Assembly (NCBI RefSeq): GCF_039655775.1 | Contig: NZ_JBBYXJ010000002.1 | Coordinates: 248,001 to 312,000 of the forward strand | Direction: 5' to 3' | Length of the DNA: 64,000 nt | Source of the DNA: Iodidimonas sp. SYSU 1G8 | Lineage (GTDB): Bacteria; Pseudomonadota; Alphaproteobacteria; SMXS01 | Shown: one piece after another, positions 47,043-54,951 of the stretch | Layout of the letters: each line of letters begins with the position of its first letter | Numbering within the stretch: position 1 is the first letter of the stretch | The notes under the pieces: model-generated | What the model saw: only the letters and a program-made list of their open reading frames with translations | Told to the model about the DNA's origin: nothing | Database searches by the model: none | Made by a program: the position numbers and the translations under genes

Positions 47043-47108
47043 GGGATTGGCATCATACACTCGGCCTCGCCAATCCCCCAGACCAGCAGCCGTATTGTGG
47101 AGGATTGG
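47043..47108 (+). promoter_or_regulatory. Putative translational expression platform of the riboswitch
   Basis: CCAATCCCCC (47070-47079) can pair with GGGATTGG (47043-47050, 8 of 8) or with GGAGGATTGG (47099-47108, 9 of 10). The second partner contains the Shine-Dalgarno GGAGG (47099-47103) of the first gene. The two pairings are mutually exclusive, so this looks like an anti-sequestor/sequestor switch controlling translation. No T tract follows, so termination is unlikely. How ligand binding is linked to the choice is not evident. Confidence 0.6.
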
Positions 47109-47112
47109 AACT

Positions 47113-48186
47113 ATGCAGAAGAAATCCAGGTTCGTCGCCGCGCTCGCCATCGCCGCCATGACCCTCACCGCGTTCGCCGCCCCGGCCAGCGCGGAGAAGA
47201 AAACCGAATTCAAGCTGGCGTGGTCCATCTATGTGGGCTGGATGCCCTGGGGCTGGGCCGCCGACAATGGGATCGTGAAGAAGTGGGCGGACAAGTACGG
47301 CATCACCATCGACGTGGTGCAGTTCAACGACTACGTCGAGTCCATCAACCAGTACACCGCCGGCGCCTATGACGGCGTGACGGCGACCAACATGGACACG
47401 CTGGCCATTCCGTCGGTCGGCGGCGTCGATACGACGGCGCTGATCGTCGGCGACTTCTCCAACGGCAACGACGCCATCATCCTCAAGGGCAAGACCAAGC
47501 TGGCCGACATCGTTGGTCAGAAGGTCAACCTGGTGGAGCTTTCCGTGTCGCATTACCTGCTGGCGCGCGCGCTGGAGAGCATCGGCAAGTCGGAGAAGGA
47601 CGTCACCGTCGTCAACACCTCGGATGCCGACATGGTCGCCGCGTGGAACACCAAGGACGTGACGTCGGTCGTGACCTGGAACCCGCTGGTCGCGGAGATC
47701 GCCGCCCTTCCAGGCGCCAACAAGGTCTTCGATTCCAGCAAGATCCCCGGGGAGATCATCGACCTTACCGTGGTCAATACCCAGACCCTGAAAGACAATC
47801 CCAATCTCGGCCGGGCGCTGACCGGCGCCTGGTACGAAACCATGGCGATCATGAGCTCCAATACGCCCGAGGGCAAAGCCGCCCGCGAGGCCATGGGCAA
47901 GGCGTCCGGCACGGATCTGGCGGGCTACGACATGCAGCTCGCCTCGACCAAGATGTTCTACATGCCGGCGCAGGGCGTCGAATTCGCCATGGGCGCGAGC
48001 CTGCCCAAGACCATGGATTCGGTGCGCAACTTCCTGTTCGCTCACGGCTTGCTCGGTCAGGGCGCGCCGAGCGCCGACGTGGTCGGCATCTCCTTCCCCG
48101 ACGGCAAGGTGCTGGGCGACGCGGGCAACGTGAAGCTGCGCTTTACTGCCGCCTACATGAACGAAGCAGCCAAGGCGGCGAAGTAA
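47113..48186 (+). CDS. NitT/TauT-type ABC substrate-binding protein, guanidine operon
   Basis: A 357-residue periplasmic binding protein with a signal peptide (core FVAALAIAAMTLTAFAAPASA, cleavage near residue 27). The mature part resembles SsuA/TauA-like proteins, with LAWSIYVGWMPWGWA near its start. Such proteins next to ykkC riboswitches and urea-carboxylase-type genes are thought to bind guanidine or a relative. The aromatic cluster WSIYVGWMPWGW could form a cation-binding pocket, which is inference. ATG 47113 has GGAGG 9 bases upstream, within the switchable leader helix. Confidence 0.9.
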   Translation: MQKKSRFVAALAIAAMTLTAFAAPASAEKKTEFKLAWSIYVGWMPWGWAADNGIVKKWADKYGITIDVVQFNDYVESINQYTAGAYDGVTATNMDTLAIPSVGGVDTTALIVGDFSNGNDAIILKGKTKLADIVGQKVNLVELSVSHYLLARALESIGKSEKDVTVVNTSDADMVAAWNTKDVTSVVTWNPLVAEIAALPGANKVFDSSKIPGEIIDLTVVNTQTLKDNPNLGRALTGAWYETMAIMSSNTPEGKAAREAMGKASGTDLAGYDMQLASTKMFYMPAQGVEFAMGASLPKTMDSVRNFLFAHGLLGQGAPSADVVGISFPDGKVLGDAGNVKLRFTAAYMNEAAKAAK

Positions 48187-48220
48187 CGGTCACGGGCAGT
48201 CAGCCGGACAGCAGGCAAGC

Positions 48221-49048
48221 ATGCGCAGGCGTCTCATCAATGCCCATCCGACACGGGGTGTCGCGGTCTTCCTCGCCGCGCTCCCCTTCCTGCTCCTCCT
48301 CTTCGCCTATGTGGTGGGGTCGGAGGCGCGGCTGGCGGAAAACCCGAACGACAAGCTTTTGCCGTCGTTCTCCAGCATCGGCCAGGGTTTCGCGCGCATG
48401 GCGTTCGAGGCCGACGCCCGGACCGGAGACGTCCTGTTGTGGGTCGATACCGCCGCCAGCCTCGCCCGGCTGATGGCGGGCCTTGCCATCGCCACCCTGC
48501 TTGCCGGCACGCTGGGCGTCGCCATCGGCCTGCTGCCGTACATGCGGGCCTCGTTCAACTCCTTCGTCGCCGTTCTGGCCATGATCCCGCCGCTGGCCAT
48601 CCTGCCGATCCTGTTCATCATCTTCGGTCTGGGCGAAACCTCGAAGATCGCGCTGATCGTCATCGGTGTCGCCCCGGTGATCATGCGGGACATGATCCTG
48701 CGGGTCGAGGAACTGCCCCGCGAGCTGATGGTCAAGGCGCAGACCCTCGGCGCGTCCACCTGGCAGATCGCCCTGCGCGTGGTGGTGCCGCAGATGCTGC
48801 CGCGCCTCATCGATTCGGTCCGCCTGTCGCTTTGCTCGGCATGGCTGTTCCTGATCGCGGCGGAGGCGATCGCCTCCCAGTCGGGCCTTGGCTATCGCAT
48901 CTTCCTGCTGCGCCGGTACCTCGCCATGGACACCATCCTCCCCTATGTGGCGTGGATCACCCTGCTGGCCTTCCTGCTGGATTTTGGTCTGCGCAAGCTG
49001 CAGGACCGCGCCTTCCCCTGGTTCGCCGAAGGAAGGAAGCAGCGATGA
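48221..49048 (+). CDS. NitT/TauT-type ABC transporter permease, guanidine operon
   Basis: A 275-residue inner-membrane permease with about six helices. The EAA-like cytoplasmic loop is VKAQTLGASTWQIALRVVVPQMLPRLID (residues about 165-192). The protein is of the SsuC/TauC type. Its start is 34 bases after the binding-protein stop and its end overlaps the ATPase start by 4 bases. It forms the channel for the substrate delivered by the upstream binding protein, presumably guanidinium. Confidence 0.92.
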   Translation: MRRRLINAHPTRGVAVFLAALPFLLLLFAYVVGSEARLAENPNDKLLPSFSSIGQGFARMAFEADARTGDVLLWVDTAASLARLMAGLAIATLLAGTLGVAIGLLPYMRASFNSFVAVLAMIPPLAILPILFIIFGLGETSKIALIVIGVAPVIMRDMILRVEELPRELMVKAQTLGASTWQIALRVVVPQMLPRLIDSVRLSLCSAWLFLIAAEAIASQSGLGYRIFLLRRYLAMDTILPYVAWITLLAFLLDFGLRKLQDRAFPWFAEGRKQR

Positions 49049-49863
49049 CCGCCGTCAGCGTCAAGAACGTCTGGAAGGAATATGACGGGCGCATCGTGCT
49101 CGAGCATGTCTCGCTCGAGGTCGAGCCTCACTCCTTCGTCTCGCTGGTCGGCCCGTCCGGCTGTGGCAAGTCCACCTTCCTGCGCATGCTGCTCAGCGCC
49201 GAGACGCCGACGCGGGGCACCATTCTCGTCGATGGCGAGGCCCTGCCGGAAGAACCCACCGCCGATCGCGGCGTGGTGTTCCAGCGCTATTCGGTATTCC
49301 CGCACCTGACCGTGCTGGAAAACGTGGTCGTCGGCCTGGAATTCGCCGGCGCGCCACTGACCGGGCATTTTTTCGGCAAGGCCCGCCGCAAGGCGCGCGA
49401 GGATGCCGCCGAAATTCTCACCGCCGTGGGGCTGGGCGACTTTCTGTCGCTCTATCCGACCCAGCTTTCGGGCGGCATGCAGCAGCGCCTCGCCATCGCG
49501 CAGGCGCTGATCAAGCGGCCCAAGATCTTGTTGCTGGACGAGCCCTTCGGCGCCCTCGATCCGGGAATCCGCGCCGAGATTCACGTGCTCATGCTCAAGC
49601 TGTGGCGCGAAACCAAGATGACCGTCTTCATGGTCACCCACGACCTGTCCGAGGCCTTCCACCTCGGCACCCGTGTCATCGCCTTCGACCGGCCCCGCAA
49701 CCGGCCGGAGGAGCGTGACCGGTACGGCGCTACCATCACCCACGATCTGGCGGTCTGGCCGCCCAAGTATCCGGTTTCGGATACGGATATTGCCCCCGGC
49801 GGGACGGCCCGCCTGCTCGACGAGTTCGGGGCATTGCCGGGACGGCCCGGTGTCGGTCAGTAA
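49045..49863 (+). CDS. NitT/TauT-type ABC transporter ATPase, guanidine operon
   Basis: A 272-residue ABC ATPase. Walker A is GPSGCGKST, the Q-loop is VVFQRYSVFPHLTV, the signature is LSGGMQQRL, Walker B is ILLLDEPFGALD, and the H-loop His is in MVTHDLSEA. A C-terminal extension of about 50 residues follows, including DRYGATITHDLAVWPPKYP. This extension is unusual for SsuB-type ATPases and may be specific to guanidine/urea carboxylase loci. It completes the importer and precedes the deiminase genes by 12 bases. Confidence 0.93.
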   Translation: MTAVSVKNVWKEYDGRIVLEHVSLEVEPHSFVSLVGPSGCGKSTFLRMLLSAETPTRGTILVDGEALPEEPTADRGVVFQRYSVFPHLTVLENVVVGLEFAGAPLTGHFFGKARRKAREDAAEILTAVGLGDFLSLYPTQLSGGMQQRLAIAQALIKRPKILLLDEPFGALDPGIRAEIHVLMLKLWRETKMTVFMVTHDLSEAFHLGTRVIAFDRPRNRPEERDRYGATITHDLAVWPPKYPVSDTDIAPGGTARLLDEFGALPGRPGVGQ

Positions 49864-49875
49864 AGGAGACAACGC

Positions 49876-50700
49876 ATGACCGCGCTTGACCAAGCAACAC
49901 CCGAGGAAAACCGCGCCCGCTACGAGGCGCTGAAGGCCGGGGCCCACGAGAAGTCGCCGCGTCTGGCGCAGGCCGCGCAGGAGCCGTCGAACCCGGCGCG
50001 CATCAAGCCGAAGAAGGTGCTGCACCGCGAGCTGATCCCCGGCGGCTGGTATTGGAGCACCATCGTGCCGCGCGGCGAGACTCTTCGGATCGTCAATGGC
50101 GGCACCGGCAGCGTTTCCGCCCTGTTCTGGAACGCCGATGACACCAGCGAGCGGTATAATGCGGGCGACACTGTGAAGATTCAGTGGCACGCGCACCTTT
50201 CGAAGGGCCGGGTGCTGTTCTCCGACATGGGCCGGGTGCTCATGTCCATCACCGACGACACCTGCGGCCGGCACGATTTCATCGCCGGCGGATCGACGCC
50301 GTTCAGCAACCGGCGCCGCTATGGCGACGACAGCCTGCGCAACAGCCGCGACAATTTCCGGCTCGCCGCCGGCAAGTACGGCATGGGCGTCAAGGACGTC
50401 GCGCCCTGCATGACTTTCTTCGCGGGCGTCACCACCGGGGCGAACGGGCATTTCCAGTGGACCGGCGGCCACGACCGCGCCGGCGACTACGTGGATCTGC
50501 GGGCCGAGATGAACGTGCTCGCGGTGCTCTCCAACTGTCCTCATCCGCTCGATCCCGCGCCCCAATACGCGCCGAAATCCGTCGAGGCGATCCTTTGGCG
50601 CTCGCCCGAGCCGGACGAGGACGATCTGTGCCGGACGGCGACCGAGGAAGCGGTGCGCGGGTTCGAGAACACGGACCCGCTGTTCGGCGGCCGGGCTTAG
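49876..50700 (+). CDS. DUF1989 protein, carboxyguanidine deiminase subunit (CgdA/CgdB type)
   Basis: A 274-residue protein of the DUF1989 family, long annotated as urea carboxylase-associated. The family is now known to form, with its paralog, a carboxyguanidine deiminase that converts carboxyguanidine to allophanate and ammonia. Likely metal-binding residues lie in DDTCGRHDF and SNCPHPLD. It has a longer N-terminal part than the second copy. AGGAG precedes the ATG and the next start is 10 bases after its stop. Which subunit carries the active site is not visible. Confidence 0.88.
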   Translation: MTALDQATPEENRARYEALKAGAHEKSPRLAQAAQEPSNPARIKPKKVLHRELIPGGWYWSTIVPRGETLRIVNGGTGSVSALFWNADDTSERYNAGDTVKIQWHAHLSKGRVLFSDMGRVLMSITDDTCGRHDFIAGGSTPFSNRRRYGDDSLRNSRDNFRLAAGKYGMGVKDVAPCMTFFAGVTTGANGHFQWTGGHDRAGDYVDLRAEMNVLAVLSNCPHPLDPAPQYAPKSVEAILWRSPEPDEDDLCRTATEEAVRGFENTDPLFGGRA

Positions 50701-50710
50701 GAGACGGCCC

Positions 50711-51349
50711 ATGACCCTGTTCATCGATCGCGACTACGCCGCCGCCACCTATGATTTCACCATTCCCGCCCGCAAGCCGTGGTCCGGCCAGCTCCGCAAG
50801 GGCCAGGTGCTGCGGATCGTCGACCTGGAAGGCCAGCAGGCGGTGGATACGCTGCTGTACAATCTCTCCAACACCACCGAACGCTATAGCGCGCAGGACA
50901 CGCTGACGGCCCAGGGCGCGGCCTATATCGAGGCCGGCACGGCGCTGATGTCGAACGAAGGCAACGTGATGGCCACGGTGATCGCCGACACCTGCGGCCG
51001 GCACGATACCTCGGCCGGTGCCTGTTCTTGCGAGAGCAACACGGTGCGTTTCGGCCATCACACCCGCTACATGCACGCCTGCCGCGAGAACTTCCTGCTG
51101 GAAGTGTCGAAGTACGGCATGACCAAGCGCGACATCGTCGGCAACATCAACTTCTTCATGAACGTGCCGATCATGCCCGATGGCGAGGTGACCATCGACG
51201 ACGGCATCTCGGCGCCGCTGGGCTATGTGGATCTACGCGCCGACATGGACTTGCTGGTGGTGATCTCCAACTGCCCCCAGGTCAACAACCCGTGCAACGG
51301 GTTCAACCCCACGCCCGTCCGTGTCCTGGTCTGGGACTCGGCGGTCTGA
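50711..51349 (+). CDS. DUF1989 protein, second carboxyguanidine deiminase subunit (CgdA/CgdB type)
   Basis: A 212-residue paralog of the preceding gene. The cysteine- and histidine-rich segment ADTCGRHDTSAGACSCESN, followed by HHTRYMHACRENFL, and the later SNCPQVNNPCNGF are probable metal-binding sites and are richer in ligands than in the first copy, so this may be the catalytic subunit. It pairs with its neighbour to deiminate carboxyguanidine to allophanate. It is followed 14 bases later by the carboxylase gene, with GGGGAGA as ribosome-binding site. Confidence 0.88.
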   Translation: MTLFIDRDYAAATYDFTIPARKPWSGQLRKGQVLRIVDLEGQQAVDTLLYNLSNTTERYSAQDTLTAQGAAYIEAGTALMSNEGNVMATVIADTCGRHDTSAGACSCESNTVRFGHHTRYMHACRENFLLEVSKYGMTKRDIVGNINFFMNVPIMPDGEVTIDDGISAPLGYVDLRADMDLLVVISNCPQVNNPCNGFNPTPVRVLVWDSAV

Positions 51350-51363
51350 GGGGAGACATTATC

Positions 51364-54300
51364 ATGTTCGACAAGGTCCTGATCGCGAACCGGGGCGAAA
51401 TCGCCTGCCGGGTCATTTGCTCCCTGCGCCGCATGGGCATCGCCTCGGTCGCCGTCTATTCGGACGCCGACCGGCATGCCCGGCATGTCCTCATGGCCGA
51501 CGAGGCGGTGCGGGTCGGCCCGGCGCCCGCTGCGGAAAGCTACCTCAACCAGCAGGCCATCATCGACGCCTGCCTGTCCACCGGCGCCCAGGCGGTCCAT
51601 CCGGGCTATGGCTTCTTGTCCGAGAATCCGGCATTCGCCGAGAAGCTGGCCCTGCATGGCATCCGCTTCATCGGTCCCGGCGCCGAGCACATGCGCAGCT
51701 TCGGCCTCAAGCACACCGCCCGCGCTCTCGCCCAGAACAGCGGCGTGCCGCTGCTGCCCGGCACCGGCTTGCTGGCCGATGTGAACGAGGCGCTCGCGGC
51801 CGCTGCGACTATCGGTTATCCGGTGATGCTGAAAAGCACGGCGGGCGGCGGCGGCATCGGCATGGTGCTCTGCCACGAGGACACCGAACTGGCGACCCGC
51901 TACGAGGAGGTGAAGCGGCTCAGCCAGAACAATTTCGGCGATGCCGGCCTGTTCATCGAGAAATTCGTCAGCCGGGCCCGCCATATCGAGGTGCAGATCT
52001 TCGGCGATGGGCGCGGCCATGTGGTTGCCCTGGGCGAGCGCGACTGTTCCCTGCAGCGGCGCAACCAGAAGGTCGTCGAGGAAACCCCGGCGCCGCATCT
52101 GCCGGCGCAGGTCCGCCTCGATCTGCACGCCTCGGCCATCGCGCTCGGGCAGACGGTGAATTACGAATCCGCCGGCACGGTCGAGTTCGTCTACGACGTC
52201 GATGCCGACGCCTTCTACTTCCTCGAGGTGAACACCCGCCTGCAGGTCGAGCACTGCGTGACCGAGGAAGTGTTCGGCGTCGATCTGGTGGAATGGATGG
52301 TGCGCCAGGCCGCGGGCGAATACCCGGCGCTGGACATTCCGGCGGGCTACCCGAAAGGCGCGGCCATCGAGGTCCGTATCTATGCCGAGGACCCGGCCAA
52401 GGACTTCCGACCCAGCGCTGGCCGTCTGACCGCGGTAAAGTTTCCCTGCAATGCCCGCGTCGACGGATGGGTCGAGTCGGGGACAGAGGTGCCGCCCTAC
52501 TACGATCCCATGCTGGCCAAGCTGATCGTGTCGGGGCCGACCCGCGCCGCCGCCGTCGAGGCGCTCGCCGAGGCGCTCGACCGCTCCAGCCTCTACGGCA
52601 TCGAGACCAATCTGGCCTATCTGCGAGAGATCGCCCGCTCGCCCGTGTTCCGCGAGGGCAAGGCCATCACGGCGACGCTGAAAAGCTTCCCTTTCCAGTC
52701 CAGATCCATCGAGGTGCTCGCCCCCGGCGCCCAGTCCAGCATCCAGGACTGGCCGGGCCGGATCGGCTACTGGAACGTGGGCGTGCCGCCGAGCGGGCCC
52801 ATGGACGCGCTGTCCTTCCGCCTCGCGAACCGGCTGGTCGGCAATCCCGAAGGCGCGCCCGGGCTGGAAATCACCCTCACCGGCCCGACCCTGCGTTTCG
52901 GCTGCGACGCGGTCATCGCGCTGGGCGGGGCGAGGCTGAAGGCCACGCTGGACGGCGCCCCCGTCGCCTGGTGGCGCTCGCTGCCGGTGAAGGCCGGGCA
53001 GGTGCTGGCGCTGGGCGGCATCGAGGGCGCGGGCAACCGGGCCTATCTGGCGGTCGCCGGCGGGTTTGACGTGCCGGACTATCTGGGCTCGGGCGCGACC
53101 TTCGGCCTGGGCGGTTTCGGCGGCCATTCGACCGGGACGCTGAAGACCGGCGACGTGCTGCGGCTGAACGGCACGGACGCGCCGTACATCCCGCAGGTGC
53201 TCCGCGAGGACGCGCTGCCGCCGCTGACGCGCCAGTGGGAAATCGGCGTGCTCTACGGCCCGCACGGCGCGCCCGACTTCTTCACCGATGGCGACATCGA
53301 GACCTTCTTTTCCAGCGAGTACGAGGTCCATTTCAACAGCTCGCGCACCGGCGTGCGGCTGATCGGACCCCGGCCGCAATGGGCGCGGGCCGATGGCGGC
53401 GAAGCGGGTCTTCACCCGTCCAACATCCACGACAATGCCTATGCCATCGGCGCCATCGACTTCACGGGCGACATGCCGATCATCCTGGGTCCGGACGGGC
53501 CGAGCCTGGGCGGCTTCGTCTGCCCGGCGGTGATCGTCGATGCCGAATTGTGGAAGACGGGCCAGCTCAAGCCTGGCGACAAGGTCCGCTTCCGCCGCAT
53601 CGGGCTGGAAGAGGCGGCCTCCCTGCGCCGGGTGCAGGATGCCTCGGTGCTGAACCTCGACGCGCCGCGTCCGGTCGCCGCGCCGGTGCGCCACCAGCAC
53701 GACGCGGTCCTCGAGCGCCGCGAGGATCATGGGATTCCGGTCTGCTACCGGGTGGCCGGCGATTCCTACCTTCTGGTGGAATATGGTCCGCTGGTGCTGG
53801 ACATCACCCTGCGCATGCGCGTGCACAGCCTGATGCAGGCCATCGAGGCGCAGGACTGGCCGGGGATCATCGACCTGACGCCGGGAATCCGGTCGCTGCA
53901 GATCCACTATGACAGTCTCGCCTTGCCGCTCGCCCGGCTGCTCGACGGTCTCAAGGATCTGGAGCGCGGCCTGCCGGCGGTCGAGGACATGCGCGTGCCG
54001 TCGCGCATCGTCCATCTGCCGCTGTCGTGGAACGACGATCAGGCCCAGCTCGCGGCCCAAAAGTACATGGAACTGGTGCGTCCGGACGCGCCGTGGTGCC
54101 CGTCCAATATCGAGTTCATCCGCCGCATCAACGGCCTTGACAGCATCGACGATGTGTATCGGCTGTTCTTCGATGCCAGCTACATGGTGCTCGGGCTGGG
54201 CGACGTCTATCTCGGCGCGCCCGTCGCCACCCCGGTCGACCCCCGCCACCGGTTGGTCACCACCAAGTACAATCCGGCCCGCACCTGGACGCCCGAGAAC

Positions 54301-54951
54301 GCGGTGGGCATCGGCGGCGCCTATCTGTGCATCTACGGCATGGAAGGGCCGGGCGGTTACCAGCTCGTCGGCCGCACCATCCAGGTGTGGAACACCTGGC
54401 GCCAGCCGAAGCCGTTCGAGCCGAGAGTGCCGTGGCTGCTGCGCTTCTTCGACCAGATCCGCTTCTTCCCGGTCTCGGCCGAGGAATTGCTGGAGGCCCG
54501 CGCCGATTTCCCCCATGGCCGCTACAAGGTGGACATCGAGGAAACCAGCTTCAGCGTGCAGGAGTACAACCATTTCCTCGCGGCGAACGCCGAGGGCATC
54601 GGCGCCTTCAAGACCCGCCAGCAGACCGCCTTCGAGGCCGAGCGCCAGCGCTGGGCCGAACAGGGCCTCGCCACCTATGTGGGCGAGGAAACCGTCGCCG
54701 CGGTGATTGATGAAAGCGCGCTGCCGGACGGCTCGGTCGGCGTCGAATCCCACGTGCCGGGCAATGTCTGGAAGCTGATGGTCGAACCCGGCCAGAGCGT
54801 CGCCGCCGGCGACACCCTTGTCATCGTCGAATCCATGAAGATGGAGCTGTCCATCACCGCCCCCGTGGCCGGTGTGGTCAGTGAATATCGCTGCCAGCCC
54901 GGCAGGCCGGTCCAGGCCGGTCAGGTCGTGGCCGTACTGAAAGCCGCCTGA
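51364..54951 (+). CDS. Guanidine carboxylase (urea carboxylase family)
   Basis: A 1195-residue biotin enzyme. Domains in order are biotin carboxylase (1-450, with KSTAGGGGIGM ATP-grasp loop and FLEVNTRLQVEH), carboxyltransferase of the KipI/KipA-like type (about 460-1100, with HPSNIHDNAYAIGAIDFTGD), and a C-terminal biotinyl domain with Lys1159 in ESMKME. The family carboxylates urea or guanidine using ATP and bicarbonate. The guanidine-I riboswitch and the two deiminase genes show that guanidine is the substrate here. Annotation as plain urea carboxylase would be misleading. The stop overlaps the hydrolase start. Confidence 0.92.
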   Translation: MFDKVLIANRGEIACRVICSLRRMGIASVAVYSDADRHARHVLMADEAVRVGPAPAAESYLNQQAIIDACLSTGAQAVHPGYGFLSENPAFAEKLALHGIRFIGPGAEHMRSFGLKHTARALAQNSGVPLLPGTGLLADVNEALAAAATIGYPVMLKSTAGGGGIGMVLCHEDTELATRYEEVKRLSQNNFGDAGLFIEKFVSRARHIEVQIFGDGRGHVVALGERDCSLQRRNQKVVEETPAPHLPAQVRLDLHASAIALGQTVNYESAGTVEFVYDVDADAFYFLEVNTRLQVEHCVTEEVFGVDLVEWMVRQAAGEYPALDIPAGYPKGAAIEVRIYAEDPAKDFRPSAGRLTAVKFPCNARVDGWVESGTEVPPYYDPMLAKLIVSGPTRAAAVEALAEALDRSSLYGIETNLAYLREIARSPVFREGKAITATLKSFPFQSRSIEVLAPGAQSSIQDWPGRIGYWNVGVPPSGPMDALSFRLANRLVGNPEGAPGLEITLTGPTLRFGCDAVIALGGARLKATLDGAPVAWWRSLPVKAGQVLALGGIEGAGNRAYLAVAGGFDVPDYLGSGATFGLGGFGGHSTGTLKTGDVLRLNGTDAPYIPQVLREDALPPLTRQWEIGVLYGPHGAPDFFTDGDIETFFSSEYEVHFNSSRTGVRLIGPRPQWARADGGEAGLHPSNIHDNAYAIGAIDFTGDMPIILGPDGPSLGGFVCPAVIVDAELWKTGQLKPGDKVRFRRIGLEEAASLRRVQDASVLNLDAPRPVAAPVRHQHDAVLERREDHGIPVCYRVAGDSYLLVEYGPLVLDITLRMRVHSLMQAIEAQDWPGIIDLTPGIRSLQIHYDSLALPLARLLDGLKDLERGLPAVEDMRVPSRIVHLPLSWNDDQAQLAAQKYMELVRPDAPWCPSNIEFIRRINGLDSIDDVYRLFFDASYMVLGLGDVYLGAPVATPVDPRHRLVTTKYNPARTWTPENAVGIGGAYLCIYGMEGPGGYQLVGRTIQVWNTWRQPKPFEPRVPWLLRFFDQIRFFPVSAEELLEARADFPHGRYKVDIEETSFSVQEYNHFLAANAEGIGAFKTRQQTAFEAERQRWAEQGLATYVGEETVAAVIDESALPDGSVGVESHVPGNVWKLMVEPGQSVAAGDTLVIVESMKMELSITAPVAGVVSEYRCQPGRPVQAGQVVAVLKAA

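Noticed and set aside
51223-54753. A 1176-codon open frame on the minus strand opposite the guanidine carboxylase
   Set aside because: It is the antisense shadow of a strongly conserved high-GC gene. The translation is low-complexity (Arg, Ala, Gly, His, Asp rich) and shows no domain.
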